Of a stretch of DNA of 64,000 bases, positions 35,040 through 47,329 are shown piece by piece. This DNA comes from Medicago truncatula (Eukaryota; Streptophyta; Magnoliopsida; Fabales; Fabaceae), in assembly GCF_003473485.1 (NCBI RefSeq), contig NC_053046.1, positions 11,046,001-11,110,000 of the forward strand. The letters are read 5' to 3'. The notes beneath the pieces are model-generated. The model was not told the DNA's origin. It was given only the letters and a program-made list of their open reading frames with translations, and searched no databases. The translations under genes were made by a program, and so were the position numbers. The first letter of the stretch is position 1, and every line of letters starts with the position of its first letter.

Positions 35040-37195
35040 TTAAGTATCAGGAAGTGAAATTGCAACAAAGTTATGCAGATTTTGACCATCTTCAAAAACT
35101 TCATGGGTGGGTCTTCTACCGGTAAGCATTTCCAACATAAGGATTCCAAAGCTATACATGTCACCACACGTGGACACTTCAGAACCCATTCCATACTCTA
35201 AAACATGTAGAAAAAGTTGTTGATACTATGTCAATGGTAATATGTTAAGTATTCACCAAAACATAGGAGAATTCAAAGAAACAGTGGAAGATTTAAGCAT
35301 TTAGAAATTAGAACAGACCTGGAGGAGCGTAGCCAATGGTTCCTTTTATTCCAATTGTACTAGTATTGCCATCGGTGGCTGAGACAAGTTTTGCAATGCC
35401 AAAATCACTCACATGAGCAACCATGTCGTCGTTAAGAAGAACATTACTTGGCTTTAGATCACAATGAATAATCAATTGCTCACATTCTTGATGCAGATAA
35501 TGTAATGCAGAAGCAACATCGATAATGATGTTTAACCTATCACCAAGGTCCAATGTTTTTGGATGCTCTGAATTTAAAATCTCAGGATGTAACCATTGTT
35601 CTAAGCTTCCATTTTTCATGTAATCAAAAACTAGTGCTTTAAATTCTTCACCTTTGTAATCTGTACTAGAACAACAGGTTAAAACCTTAACTAAGTTTCG
35701 GTGTCTAATGTTTTTGAGTGCATTACATTCAACAATGAAACTCTTGCTAGCTCCATTGTTTTGGAGGTTGAAGACTTTCACAGCAACAACATTACCTTCC
35801 GACACAAGATTTCCTCTGTACACAGAACCGAAACCTCCTGATCCAATCAAGTTTTTATCTGAGAATCCATCGGTTCCTTGATGTAAATCTTGGTATGAAA
35901 CTTTATCTAGTTGATCAATTGTTGGTGAATCAAAAGATGGTTTTTGGTTTCTTTTTTTCATCCAGGTGATAATTATAATAAATGAAAGTATGATAAGAAA
36001 AGAAACCACACTAACTATCACTGATACCAACCTGAAATTATGGTTTGTTGCATGTTTTCTACCTTTGATAGGGCATGATGGTAGATGCAAATCTGAAATA
36101 CCTCCACAAAGCTTATTGTTTCCTATCATTGCTACATGGGTTGCATTTCCAAAGACACCGTTTGTTGGTACCTCGCCTTCCAACAGGTTAAAAGAAACAT
36201 TCAAGTGTTTTAAACCAAAGATATTCTGTATAACATTTGGAATTGATCCATAAAATTGATTTCTAGAAAGGTCTAAATATAAAAGACCTTTGAGCGAAGC
36301 CAAAGAGGACGGTATTGTTCCATTGAAGGAGTTCCCTTGCAAGAGAAGGTATTCGAAGCTTACGCATTTGTTATGGAAGTGGGGATTGGTCCTGAGAATT
36401 GATTTCCCCCAATCGCACAAAATTGGAGATTGGGGAAGGCATGAAACATGTTGGGTGGAAGAGAGCCATAAAAGTTATTCATTGTTAGTGTGAGCTCAAT
36501 AAGTGATGAGATATTGTAAAAACAAGCTTTTGAGGTGACATATTTCTTGTGGAATATCTCCTTCTAAGTTCTAAGTTGTTATACACAAATGAAAAATCGG
36601 TTAAGCTTGAAAGATTCCCTATGAATGAAGGGATTCCTCCAGTTAATTTATTTTTCCAAATGGCCAATGATTGAAGTTTTTTCAAAGAGCCAATTTCATT
36701 TGGTATCTTGCCAATTAAATTGTTCCCTCCCAAATACAAGTCTTTAAGATTGGAGCAATGTGTGAGGTTTGTAGGAATTTCTCCTGCAAGAGAGTTATTG
36801 CTGAGTAAAAGTTGTTCCAATTGTAGCAACCGACCCAACTCTTGTGGAATTTCTCCATAGAAGCTGTTGTTCATGAGATTGAATTCTGTCAAAAAAGTGA
36901 GATTGCCAACATAGGGTGATATTGATCCATGCAACTGATATCCTTCTAGGTTCAACTTTGTAACTCTTTGATGCATGAGGCTGCATGTGATTCCATGCCA
37001 CTTGCAGAAATGGATGGAAGAATTCCAAGATTCAAGAGCTCCATTTGGGTCACGGTATATTGTTTCTTTGAATTTAATCAATGCAAAATGATCTGTTTGG
37101 TTTCCTAATGCTTGTGCAACAACTCTGTTTGGGCAAAAAAGAAAATGAAGGTATACAAACAAAAGTATAGGTGATAAGAAAGAAAAAGGCTTCAT
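35040..37195 (-). pseudogene. LRR receptor-like kinase (LRR-XII / EFR-Xa21 type), decayed
   Basis: Starts MKPFSFLSPILLFVYLHFLF (signal peptide), then the N-terminal LRR cap with WNSSIHFCKWHGITC and about six leucine-rich repeats. After position 36560 the frame shifts, and a block of repeats present in relatives is missing between the PNLQF and FEYLLLQGNSFNG segments. The open frame resumes (36420) with two to three repeats, a transmembrane helix (VSVIVSVVSFLIILSFIIII) and a kinase domain. The kinase has the IGSGGFGSVYRG loop, VAVKVF, HCDLKPSN and DFGIAKL. HCD in place of HRD makes it a non-RD kinase, the class tied to pattern-triggered immunity. Intron 35198-35318 is in the family's usual place. 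Exon 2 (35040-35197) ends early after ...FVAISLPDT, some 60 residues short. Frameshifts, a deletion and early termination together mean a pseudogene. Confidence 0.85.
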
Positions 37196-38660
37196 TCGGT
37201 TTAGGAGAAAGGTTTATGCTGTATATTTTTGTTTGTGTGGAAAAATTATGTTGGAATAGAGAAGAAACATATGCATTTAAATTATAGTGGTAAGAGGGAG
37301 CACTGAATGAGAATTTTAATTTTAATTATCTTCGCATTCAAAAAGATTAATGCAGAGTCAAGTCAATTGATACAACAGACAAAGAAGCACGACACATGCA
37401 TGGGAGCAAAAGTGAATCACAAAATTCACAATGTTATATGGACTTTTTATTGATGATATTTTTATTTGGTAGATAAAAGAAACACAAAGTTGTTAAAAAC
37501 TCACATACACAAATGAAATAGTCGGAATTCAAACACCTGATTTAATAATTTCGGCATTCAAAAAAATATCAAAGCATTATTTTCTAAGTTAGCCGGCCGC
37601 TTTTTTTTTTTGAAGGAAAAGTTAGCCGGCCACTTATTGTCCATATAAAAAAAAATAGCCGGCCACTTTTATTCTTTTTATTGAAACATCAATAGACTCT
37701 TTGTGCCAATTGTTCTTGTTACAAAACTTATTACCAGTTACCATTGTATGGTTTGTCTTTTAATTCATGATGATGATCAATATAAATATGTACGTGAATG
37801 GTTATTTGAAAAAGAATTGTGGGATGCGTAACAGGAACAAAGTATTTTATAAAATTGTTTTTTCTTTAGTTTTTTTATTCCAAGCACTTTAGAAATAATA
37901 GTAGGTGTTAGCAGGGACGAAGTAAGAAGATAAGGTTTGTGGGGACCAAATTTAAGAGTATAACTCATAAAGAAAAAGAATAATTTTCAAATGTATAACA
38001 AATAGAAGAAATTACGAGCACCATTGAGACAAATCCGCAAAATGTTTAAAAATGGTGATTTAGTTCGCGACTCAACCTAATATTTTGTTTGACAGGTTAC
38101 AATTTTTTGTTTGTGTTCGACGGATGCAACAACAACTTTAAGTGTTCGAGATTATTTATTTTACAAAAATGACATTTTTTGTTCAATTTTTTTCACTGTC
38201 ATATCTTTCATCTTCTTGATTCCATTGTTGAGAGTTTATCATGTTAGCCATCGTTGCGTTTGATGATAATATATTCTTTTTATTTTTAACAAATTGTGTT
38301 GGAAAAATAGTGCACTTTTCTATCGTTAATGTGTTAAAAGCTTCGAAATGTTGGATGGATTATACAGCTTTGATGCTTAGAAAATAAGATCTAAGAGTTA
38401 TTACACGTTTGATAGTCAAGAAAACCGATAGATGAATTGGAAAGAAAAATGTCATTTTGATAAAATAAAAAAATTGTTTAATAAAGTTAAAACAAAATTA
38501 AAATAAAAACATAAATTCGGATCAAAATATATAATTTGATAATTTTTTTTTTTTTTACAAATAATTTGCCATATTTGAAAGGATGGTTGTGTTTGTTTTG
38601 AAATGTGAGGGAAGAGGGTTGTAATATCATTTTATCTTTGAAGAGAGGATACAATTTACT
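37196..38660. other. Intergenic, no gene recognised
   Basis: Promoter side of the receptor-kinase pseudogene, then AT-rich sequence. The word tagccggcc recurs three times at 37590-37665 in inverted and direct order, perhaps a small decayed foldback. Nothing else is seen. Confidence 0.4.
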
Positions 38661-38663
38661 TCT

Positions 38664-39340
38664 TTATTTTATTTTAAATTTAAGAATTCCAGCCGCATCA
38701 TTTTGGAGAAAATTCTTGAGGTTCATCCGAGGAGACTCATGCCGAAGAAACTCAACATCAAAAGAAGCATTAAACTTGTTAAAAAAATACGCACATTGTT
38801 TTCCTTTCCTAAGAGTGTGATTAACCATAACATTTCTCTGCTCCAATAACTCTTTTATATCTTGAATTAATACAACATAAACATTAAACCTCGTTGGGGA
38901 ACCATTGAGGATGTTGATACAATGTAAAGAATCAGAGTAGCAAACAAAATCAGTAATACCTATTTCTTTGGCCAACAAGAGACCCTTATAGATGGCATAG
39001 AGCTCAACATACAAGATATCAGATGGATTTTGAATGTACCTAGAAAAGCCTGACAAGAAAAAATCTGCATCATTTCGTAAAATTCCTCCATAACCAGCTC
39101 TTATAGGAGATCCAAGGCAACTTCCATCAACATTAAGGATGTCACAAGAATGATTATTGTTGTTCCACTTGATGAATTAGTCTTCTTCGGTAGCATTAGA
39201 GATGGAAGGAGCAAGCTTTGAGGGTATCAACCGTACCTTAAATGTTGAAGGATAATTTAGCGTTCGACCAGTTCTCATTGCCCAAGCACATCATGTTTCG
39301 ATTCCTCCATGCCCACCAAATTGTTGCTGCAAAAAGGAAA
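38664..39340 (-). mobile_element. LINE-derived RNase H domain fragment
   Basis: The minus strand reads ILNVDGSCLGSPIRAGYGG, GILRNDADFFLSGFSRYI, VELYAIYKGLLLAKEIGI and CYSDSLHCINILNGS. This is the plant RNase H-like (RVT_3) module at the 3' end of many L1-type LINEs, with Asp (VDGSC), Glu (VELYAI) and Asp (YSDS) of the active site visible. A preceding scrap (IWWAWRNRN) matches the usual linker from the RT zinc finger. There are breaks upstream and no target duplication is seen, so it is a fossil. Confidence 0.75.
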
Positions 39341-40610
39341 AAGTAAGATGATTTATAATTAATAATGGTTTAGTTATAACTGACCATTAAATCCATAAAA
39401 TTAGTAATATTATGAGTTTAACTGAGGTTAATTAAATGATTTTGGTGGTCATAACTTTGATATACTCGTAGCGGTCTGATAGATAGTTCATTTTTTTTAA
39501 CCCACCATATAGTTTTCATTTTTTCAACATACATTTAACCTTCTACTATCCTAAAAAAAAAAAAAAAAACCTTCTAGTAAAAAAACACATACATTTAACC
39601 TTAAATGTTTTCGATCTCACTTATGAATCGTTATCGTAACCCAGTTTTTTTTTTTTTATCTTTCATTAAAGAAGATGATTTATGGTCAACTTTTGACCCA
39701 AAATTACTCTTCTAAATCATTTTTCTCTTTTCCTTTTATTTAAATAAGCGATTTTTATAAATATTTAGTTTGTTCTTTCGTGATATGATTGTTTTAGTGT
39801 GATATTATTTTGTTTGCCGTATTTGTGTGAAGTTGTTTGTGTTTTTCGTCTTGTTAGCGTGGTTGTTTGTTTAGATTGTCATATAAACTTTAATTTAGTG
39901 CAAAATCAATCAATAACATCAATATATATCATCAATATTACAAATCCGAATGTCTGAGTATTTAAGACATTTGAAGATTTGTAAGCTTATGCACTTTATC
40001 ATTTTATGATATTAGCATGAATATTTTGAGTTTGTTCATAGATTCATTTTTTTTTTTATTTTTAACGAATTTATATCTTATCGATGCACATTATGAATTT
40101 TTTTTGTTTGGGGAAACACCTTATCAATTTTAATGAATACTACTATCATTTATTTTAAGGAAGAAAAAAAAATTCCTTTTCTAGTTAGACTTTTGTGTCC
40201 TGTTCCACTTTTTTATTTTTTATATATAATATAAATGTTGTTCCACCTGTTGCACGTTCCACTTTTATATGTTACCGATCAAGATTTATATTCCATCTAA
40301 AACCACATGCATACATTTTTTATGTAGTTTATGGTTTATTTATTTATTTTGTGACAGATGTAGGTGATATCTTTTTTTTTGTTGACAAATGTAAGTTATA
40401 GTTTTTTTTTTTTTTTTTTTTTTTTTACGAAATCTAAGTGATAGACGACAGTTATACTACAGCTATTATCGGAAAGAGAAAAAAAGCCATTTTATTTCGC
40501 TGCCACCGTTTAACTACCACTTCAATCAATCCAAACACTTCCTTAACCCTTTTTAGTTTAATAACTTTAATCTCCTTTTCCTCTTCGATCCCACGTTGCC
40601 ACTGTACACA
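39341..40610. other. Intergenic, homopolymer-rich
   Basis: AT-rich, with long T runs (39642-39657 and 40401-40425). It is likely the upstream region of the transporter gene. No element is recognised. Confidence 0.4.
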
Positions 40611-40885
40611 GCCATGGTAGTTTTCCTTCAACATCAGATTCCACCGCACAAATTGTTATCTCATCGATCCTGACACTCTTCCAATTCTTTCATGGTTTGT
40701 TCAATTACTCTCATTTCTCTATTTTATTCTTTTCCAATTTGGGGTTACAATATTGCTTTGCTTTTTCAATTGATTCAGTTTTATTTTTTTGTTAATTCTT
40801 TCAAATTCGTCTCCAAGATCTGTTTTTTATACCTTCATTTATGGTATGGTTTCTGTTAATTAATGAGACTTTTTCCTTGGTACCC

Positions 40886-41043
40886 TTGTTGGATAAACAA
40901 CTTAATTTCCGGCTTATAGCATAAACGCTTATGTATAAGCTATTTCTATAATAAAAGATAAAATAAAGTAATTAGTTTTCGTATAAGATGTTTTCATAAG
41001 TATAACTTATGAAATTAAGTTGAACAAAATCCAAGCAGGCCAT
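40886..41043. mobile_element. MITE, ggataaacaacttaat family, in the transporter 5' UTR intron
   Basis: Opens cttgttggataaacaactta and closes with gttgaacaaaatccaagcag, an imperfect inverse. It shares internal phrases (cttatgtataagctatttct, ataaaataaagt) with 27736-27980 and 51125-51296. It lies between the probable 5' UTR exon and the coding exon. Confidence 0.55.
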
Positions 41044-41243
41044 TTTGTTATTAAATTCAATGGATTGAGACTCAAATTCAATTCTTTTTTTGGTTATTTG
41101 TATTATGTATGAATATAGGTATGTATTTTGATTTGATGTTATGATTATGATATGATATGATTCTAAGAAAAGAAGTAAACTTTTTTAGCTGGGTGCAGAA
41201 ATTGAGGACTACAGCATATAATAGACAACAAGGTTTTAGTGCA

Positions 41244-42671
41244 ATGGCAATGGGGGAGTTCACCGGGACCGGGAGCGAGTACGTGACCGTAGGTGAAGTG
41301 CCTTCCCCAAGAGCAAATCACATGAGGAAACTTTCAGTTCTACCACTTGTTTTTCTCATCTTCTATGAGGTATCGGGTGGACCTTTTGGTGTTGAGGATA
41401 CTGTGAAAGCAGCGGGTCCTTTGTTAGCTTTACTTGGATTTTTTGTTTTTCCTTTCATATGGAGTGTTCCTGAAGCTTTGATTACTGCTGAAATGGGTAC
41501 CATGTTCCCTGAAAATAGTGGTTACGTTGTTTGGGTTTCGTCTGCTTTAGGTCCTTTTTGGGGGTTTCAGCAGGGTTGGATGAAATGGCTTAGTGGCGTG
41601 ATTGATAATGCTTTGTATCCTGTTCTATTTCTTGATTATCTTAAGTCAGCGGTTCCGGCGGTAGGTGGTGGTTTACCTAGAGTATTTGCAACGTGGGGTT
41701 TGACTATAGTTCTTACTTATTTGAACTATAGGGGTTTAACCATTGTTGGACTTGTTGCTGTTTGTTTAGGGATTTTCTCGCTTCTCCCATTTGTTTTCAT
41801 GGGGTTTTTGTCGATTCCAGACATGAAACCTGAAAGATGGTTTGTTGAGACAAACCTAAATGACGTTGATTGGAATTTATATTTGAATACGCTGTTTTGG
41901 AATCTAAATTATTGGGACTCCATAAGTACTCTTGCTGGTGAAGTTGAAAATCCCAAGAAAAATCTTCCCAAAGGTTTGTTTTATGCTTTGATCCTGGTTG
42001 TTGTGGCGTACTTCTTTCCTCTTCTGATTGGTACCGGTGCTGTTCCGGTTCAGCGCGAGTTGTGGACTGACGGGTATTTCTCTGAAATTGCTATGATCAT
42101 TGGAGGAGTGTGGTTGAGATGGTGGCTTCAGGCTGCAGCTGCAATGTCAAACATGGGAATGTTCGTTGCCGAAATGAGCAGCGACTCTTACCAGCTTCTA
42201 GGAATGGCTGAGAGGGGAATGTTGCCAGAGTTTTTCACCAAGAGGTCTCGTCACGGAACGCCTCTTATAGGGATTCTTTTTTCAGCCTCTGGTGTAATTC
42301 TACTATCATGGCTTAGTTTTCAAGAAATTGTAGCTGCAGAGAATTTCTTGTACTGTATTGGGATGATTCTGGAGTTCATTGCATTCATATTGTTGAAGAT
42401 CAAACACCCGAATGCCCCTCGGCCTTACAAGGTACCAGGCGGAACGGCCGGAGCAATTATTATGTGCATCCCTCCTACAATTTTGATCTGTGTGGTATTA
42501 GCTTTCTCTTCCCTCAAAGTATTTCTTATAAGCATCGTTGCTATGGCAATTGGTATTGTGATGCAGCCTTGTCTCAAATTTATGGAGAAAAAGAGATGGA
42601 TGAAGTTCTCACACAGTCCTGAGCTACCTGATTTTGTCAATGGAGAGGACACTCAATCTTTGGTGCAATAA
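41244..42671 (+). CDS. PUT: Polyamine / L-amino-acid transporter (PUT/LAT family), 475 aa
   Basis: An intronless coding region for a twelve-helix amino acid-polyamine-cation (APC) transporter. It begins [20 protein letters not shown]. The frame is open 29 codons upstream, but a gtgcag acceptor at about 41194-41199 and the family's N termini favour the ATG at 41244, with a 5' UTR intron before it. Conserved family segments include [15 protein letters not shown] in helix 1, [38 protein letters not shown] and [18 protein letters not shown]. The region [20 protein letters not shown] is also close to Arabidopsis RMV1/LAT1 and rice PUT1. Those relatives import spermidine, putrescine and paraquat across the plasma membrane or endomembranes. 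Length and all helices look complete. The exact paralogue and membrane are not determinable here. Confidence 0.92.
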   Translation: MAMGEFTGTGSEYVTVGEVPSPRANHMRKLSVLPLVFLIFYEVSGGPFGVEDTVKAAGPLLALLGFFVFPFIWSVPEALITAEMGTMFPENSGYVVWVSSALGPFWGFQQGWMKWLSGVIDNALYPVLFLDYLKSAVPAVGGGLPRVFATWGLTIVLTYLNYRGLTIVGLVAVCLGIFSLLPFVFMGFLSIPDMKPERWFVETNLNDVDWNLYLNTLFWNLNYWDSISTLAGEVENPKKNLPKGLFYALILVVVAYFFPLLIGTGAVPVQRELWTDGYFSEIAMIIGGVWLRWWLQAAAAMSNMGMFVAEMSSDSYQLLGMAERGMLPEFFTKRSRHGTPLIGILFSASGVILLSWLSFQEIVAAENFLYCIGMILEFIAFILLKIKHPNAPRPYKVPGGTAGAIIMCIPPTILICVVLAFSSLKVFLISIVAMAIGIVMQPCLKFMEKKRWMKFSHSPELPDFVNGEDTQSLVQ

Positions 42672-44369
42672 ATCTGTGCTGTTTCAATCTGTTCGATAAT
42701 AATGTGGAAAGGTTGTACTCTTTATGGTCCTTCAACCATAACAGTTAAACTTGTCACCTTATCCACAACACAACCACCATCAAAGGGAAGCTTTGTATTT
42801 CATGCTTTTGACACTTTAGCTATTTATCTGTCTGTCTGTAGTTTTTTTTTTTTGGTACCATCTATGTCTGTAGTTTTGTAATAGATGAGATGTCAGTTAG
42901 AAACTTGGAAGCTAGTATTTAGAATGTCTTTATTTTTGTTTGGTTCCCTGCATCAAATTTGTTATGTATACAAAATTTATATATTTTGAACATTAATAAA
43001 ATGATGTTGAGCAACTTACTTCAGCTGCCATTGTGTAAATGTTTTCATATTTTTGTAGTTATAGTTAAGTCTTAAGATTAACTGAAGTTATTGTAATAGA
43101 AGGGTTTGCATGTGTTCACAAATAAAAAGGGTGTACAGGTTTGTCTAAATTGCACCAAGAGCTGTTATCATATTCTGTTCAAATGTAGTACTTTTTCAAT
43201 TTTATGTTGTTTTATAGTATTAATGAAGCATAAGATAAACATTTGTCCATTTTATAAGTTTTATAATATTTTTCTTCAACTAATAATAATAAGAAAACAT
43301 GAATTCAAAATTTCTGTTAACATTTTTTAATTTTAGAATATATCTGGGATTTTTTAAAATGTAAAAACTTTGTTTGTATTGTTTCTATAATTGCATTCTT
43401 AGTTTATCTTTCATCTTCTCTATGTTGCAATTGTCTCACTACATTAGTCTTCATCTCCTTATTTGCAATTTAAAATGAACACAACTTTTAAAAAATGAAA
43501 ATGAAAATATTTTGAGAAAATAAACATGTATTAGAATTCAACTTTTTCTTTTTTAAAAATATATAAAATATTACGTTGTATTTACTTACTTTATTTTATT
43601 TTTTAAACTATTGATACGAAATAAGTTTCCATGCAGTGAATAATATCCATTTTCCATTGAATACATGTGTGTAAGATGAATCCTTCTTTTTATTTTAAAT
43701 ATATTTGACACTTGAAAATTTAACTTTGCAACAATACATCAATAGTGAGGAACTCATTAATCAGTTCTAAGAAAAACTTACAATTTTTATCTTTTTATGC
43801 TATGCAAGTTTGCACATGATAAAAAAAAAAACTCATTATCTATTCATCTTTTTTAAAAAATAAAATAAAAAATACATCATCTATCCATCTTAATTTTATT
43901 TTTTTTAGAGATATCCATCTTAATTTTTTTATCTACAAACATAGCTAACAATTTGCGAAAATTTAGTTAATGAAGTTGTCAATGAATTACATCAAATCTA
44001 GATGTATATTTTTCTTCTTCTAGACAAGGTGTATCTATTAACCATACTTTTGCACATCGTTAATATCAAATATTGCATTTGTTGAATTTTTAGAGTGTCC
44101 AAATATAGTTTCTAATTTTTTTTTATTGACATGTATACCCAGAAACAAGAAAAGAAAACTAACATTTTATTTTAACAAGAAGAAAAGAAAAACTAACATG
44201 TTCTAGCTTTTTATTTTCTTTTTTGGTATAAAGGGGCGTCTTTTTTTATATAACAAAAAACATATTTCTCTGTCAATTTAAAAAAAATAAGACTACTAAA
44301 TAATATTCACAAAGAAGTTTCCATAAAAAAAAGATATTCACAAAGTAGTTCTTACCTTAATTTATGACT
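42672..44369. other. Intergenic, AT-rich
   Basis: 3' flank of the transporter gene, then about 1.5 kb of very AT-rich sequence. The words ctatccatcttaatttt recur (43876-43930). No gene or RNA is seen. Confidence 0.4.
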
Positions 44370-45300
44370 TATCTTTGTCTTGGATATGGAAGCTCAACCT
44401 TCCGATAAAAGATCAAATTCTTTTTCAACTTGCTTACCATAACTCAGTGCCCACACTCTCTATGTTTCACCATCATAACATAAAATCCTCTCCTCTTTGT
44501 AATCATTGTGATGACGATAACGAGACCTTCCTCCATTGTGTTAGGGAATGCATTCACTCTAGAAACCTCCGACTCTATCTTGGTTCTCTTCTCCTGACTT
44601 TTTTACAACTTAGGATAGTCGCATCGCCAACCCTCATCTCAATCTCATTGTTGCAGGTGTTTGGTGGGCTTGGAGAAGCCGGAATTCAGTGTGTTTAGCT
44701 CATGAAAATATTCTAATCTTGAGGTTATCCTTAGTTGCTTGTACCATGCCTGAGACATTGAAACTCTTGCATTCACTCCTCTCACAATGGTTCCTCGAAA
44801 GATAGACATGTCAAATGAAATTTTTAAATCACACGTGTACTATTATTAATGTTGATAGAAGGTGTTTTGGTATCCCTACTTGAACTGACTTTGGTGGCAT
44901 AATAAAAAACTCTACAAGTATATGGCTTGCAGTTTTCTCCGATTATCTTGAAGGTTCTTCGTACATTCTTCACGTTGAGCTTCTAGCAATCTCCTGTGGG
45001 TATCTATAGGTAAAAGTATGGGCTTCAAAGAAGTAGTTTGCAACAAAGACTCTTCCCTCTAAATCAATCTTATCAAGGCATCCGCCAACAAGTTTCACTA
45101 GTATGTTGTGTTTATTCAAGACATTAAAGATTTGCTCCACAAAAAATTATTTTTAAAGTCTTTCACATGCTTTGTGAAGGCAATCAATACATTGAGTTCA
45201 TGGCTATGTTTTATCCATTGTTGTTCACGCTTCTCCTCCGTATGACGTCAAAGACTAGCTTGTTGTCAATGCTCGAGAGCCTTTGTTCTTAAGACTTTAA
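44370..45300 (+). mobile_element. LINE-derived fragment: RT zinc-binding and RNase H remnants
   Basis: The plus frame at 44375 reads WIWKLNLPIKDQILFQLAYH, NSVPTLSMFHHHN, and PLCNHCDDDNETFLHCVREC. This is the reverse-transcriptase zinc-binding (zf-RVT) domain with its Cys-x2-Cys...His-x3-Cys pattern. Further on, GVWWAWRSRN-like and VDRR-like scraps in shifting frames correspond to the linker and RNase H module. Several breaks make it an old L1-type LINE fragment. The 3' limit is approximate. Confidence 0.7.
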
Positions 45301-45609
45301 GCTTTCTTTTTTCTTTTCTTTTTCTTTTTGTCTTAGCTTTGCAACCCAAAACCAAATATTCACTAATTTTAGCTTTAGTTTTTTGTCAATTTAAATAATA
45401 TATAATATTCACTAATATTTTTTTCCTTAGTACGTCTATTTTCTTTACTACTTTCGAACAAAGTTTCAAAACTCGCAAATTGCGATTATTATTATTTTTT
45501 TCAAAAAATAAAATAATATTTCGCCACAATATAATTATAAATAAATACCCGCAAATTTAACCGCGAAATCTAAACATCAATTTGAATTTTCGAAAGAAGA
45601 AAGAATTCG
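45301..45609. other. Promoter and leader of the small coiled-coil gene
   Basis: AT-rich, with no distinct TATA box singled out. The leader ends ...cgaaagaagaaagaattcg before the ATG at 45610. Confidence 0.3.
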
Positions 45610-47325
45610 ATGAAGAAGAGAGGAAGAAAACCCAAAGTTTCCGATCTCCTCAAATCACCGTCACCGTCGCCAATAGCTTCTCCGGTGGAAAGTTCACCGA
45701 AATCAGCACTCTTCACGAGAACCGCTTCCACTTCCAAAGGCGTGAAGAGAGTAGCCGCCGCTCTTACCACCACCCCTTCTCCGCCACGCACCACTCACAA
45801 AGCTCAGAACAACATCTCCGATCTCAAAAGCCTCGCGTCTTCAACTATCGACGAACTCAAACGCCGCATCGATCGTTCTCACTCTGAGATTCTCAAAGAT
45901 CTCGAAGCTTCTCATTCTCGTCTTCACAAGCGTTTCAAGGTTTCTTCTCGTGCTTTCTCAATTTGTATAATCGCTTTGCTAAATTTGATTAATTCTTCAT
46001 AAATCGTTGATTCTGATCTGAAAACACTTTGAATTTTCTGATTTAACGGAATATTCACATTAGCAGGTTCAGATCTGATTAAGTAGATAATTAGATTAGT
46101 GTATTTGACGAATTCTGATTTAATCGAGATAGATTTTAATTAAGATTAATCCTGTGATTTATTCTTCTGTAGTAGAATCAGATCTAGTTTACTAGAAAAT
46201 GGAGAGAATGCAAGTAGAAAATTAGATAAGTAGATTCGCGTAGTTGATGAATTTTGATTTAGTTAATAGATCAAATGTTATGAAATTTGTTTTAATCGAG
46301 ATAGATCTTAATGAAGATTAATTGTTGATTTTTAACTGTGATGTTGCTAATTTAAAAAGTTTATAGATGCAGAGTCAAGGATGCCAGCAAGCGATGGATG
46401 AAGCTGAGAAGGATTACAAGAAGTTGTCTGAGCGGATTACTGAAAGTCGAGAGGCGATGAAGGTTATTAATCCTTCATTATCATTCAAAAAACTTGATTA
46501 AGATTTAAGAGACTAATATATATGGTTGTTTTTTCAGGCTTCTTATGAAGAGTTTATGGCTGAGGCACAGGCTACTGCAAATCGTGGTATGCATAGTAGA
46601 ATCAATTTCAAAATAACATAGTGCTTATGATCCAATTTATGGTTGTTATTTTATACTGCCTAGTGCCTATAGTATTATGTTATATAGCATGAATAGAGTG
46701 ATGGATGTTTTTGTAGAAATTACCATTTGCATGCTATTTGTATGTTTTTGTGGATGTTGATACATGAGAAGAATATCCCTAATAAAAAAAAATACATGAG
46801 AAGAATAAAACATACATGAAATAAAAGGAGTGACTTAAAAGCTATAAAACACTGACTCGGACACGATAATGACATTGAAACGTGGACACCGGTTACTATT
46901 TAGAAAATTGAAGTAATCAAATACAATCACAAGTACCACACCGTCAATCTATATTGTTGGTGCTACGTAGTTTAAAAGTCAGTCAAGTAGCATTCTTTTG
47001 ATATTTGTATTACAAGGTTTTTACTGATAAGCATTGATCATTATGCCAGATTTACCTTCTTTAGAGGATGAAAACTAGAATGTTGTTTTGCTTGGTTGAT
47101 GTGGTAAATTACCTGCTCATTGTTCAACATACTTCATACTTGTATTGAGATGTCATATCTCATGTGAATTTCAGCATACATGCACATAAATATTGCATTC
47201 TTTTGACGCCTGGTAATTTTCATTCAAAAATTTCAGCATGCAAAACTTCTATAAATGAGCTTTCGCAGAAGTATGAGAAGGCTATTGATTCTCTTCGAAA
47301 CCGTCATGGGATTTCATCAAACTAG
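45610..47325 (+). CDS. Small coiled-coil protein of unknown function, 4 exons, 187 aa
   Basis: Exons 45610-45939, 46367-46462, 46538-46586 and 47237-47325 join in phase to 187 residues. The N terminus is basic with a nuclear-type cluster (MKKRGRKPKVSDLLK), resembling an AT-hook core (RGRKP). A Ser/Pro-rich region with several SP sites follows (LKSPSPSPIASPVESSP). From about residue 70 to the end it is a helical coiled coil: DELKRRIDRSHSEILKDLEA, SERITESREAMKASYEEFMA, ELSQKYEKAIDSLRNRHG. The stop is in exon 4; sequence at about 47935-47990 could be a 3' UTR exon. The layout fits a small nuclear, DNA- or chromosome-associated protein, but I do not recognise the family. GC content of exon 1 is higher than that of the surroundings. 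Confidence 0.8.
46850..46990. repeat. gacac-rich dispersed repeat in intron 3 of the coiled-coil gene
   Basis: aaacactgactcggacacg, then cgtggacaccggttactatt, then aatacaatcacaagtacc and ttgttggtgctacgtag. It is the same family as the repeats at 9760-10010, 27428-27560, 28880-28970 and 57835-57985. Confidence 0.5.
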
Positions 47326-47329
47326 CTAT

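Noticed and set aside
41157-41243. N-terminal 29-residue extension of the transporter
   Set aside because: A gtgcag acceptor lies within this stretch and family members start near MAMGEFTG; it is more likely intron and 5' UTR.
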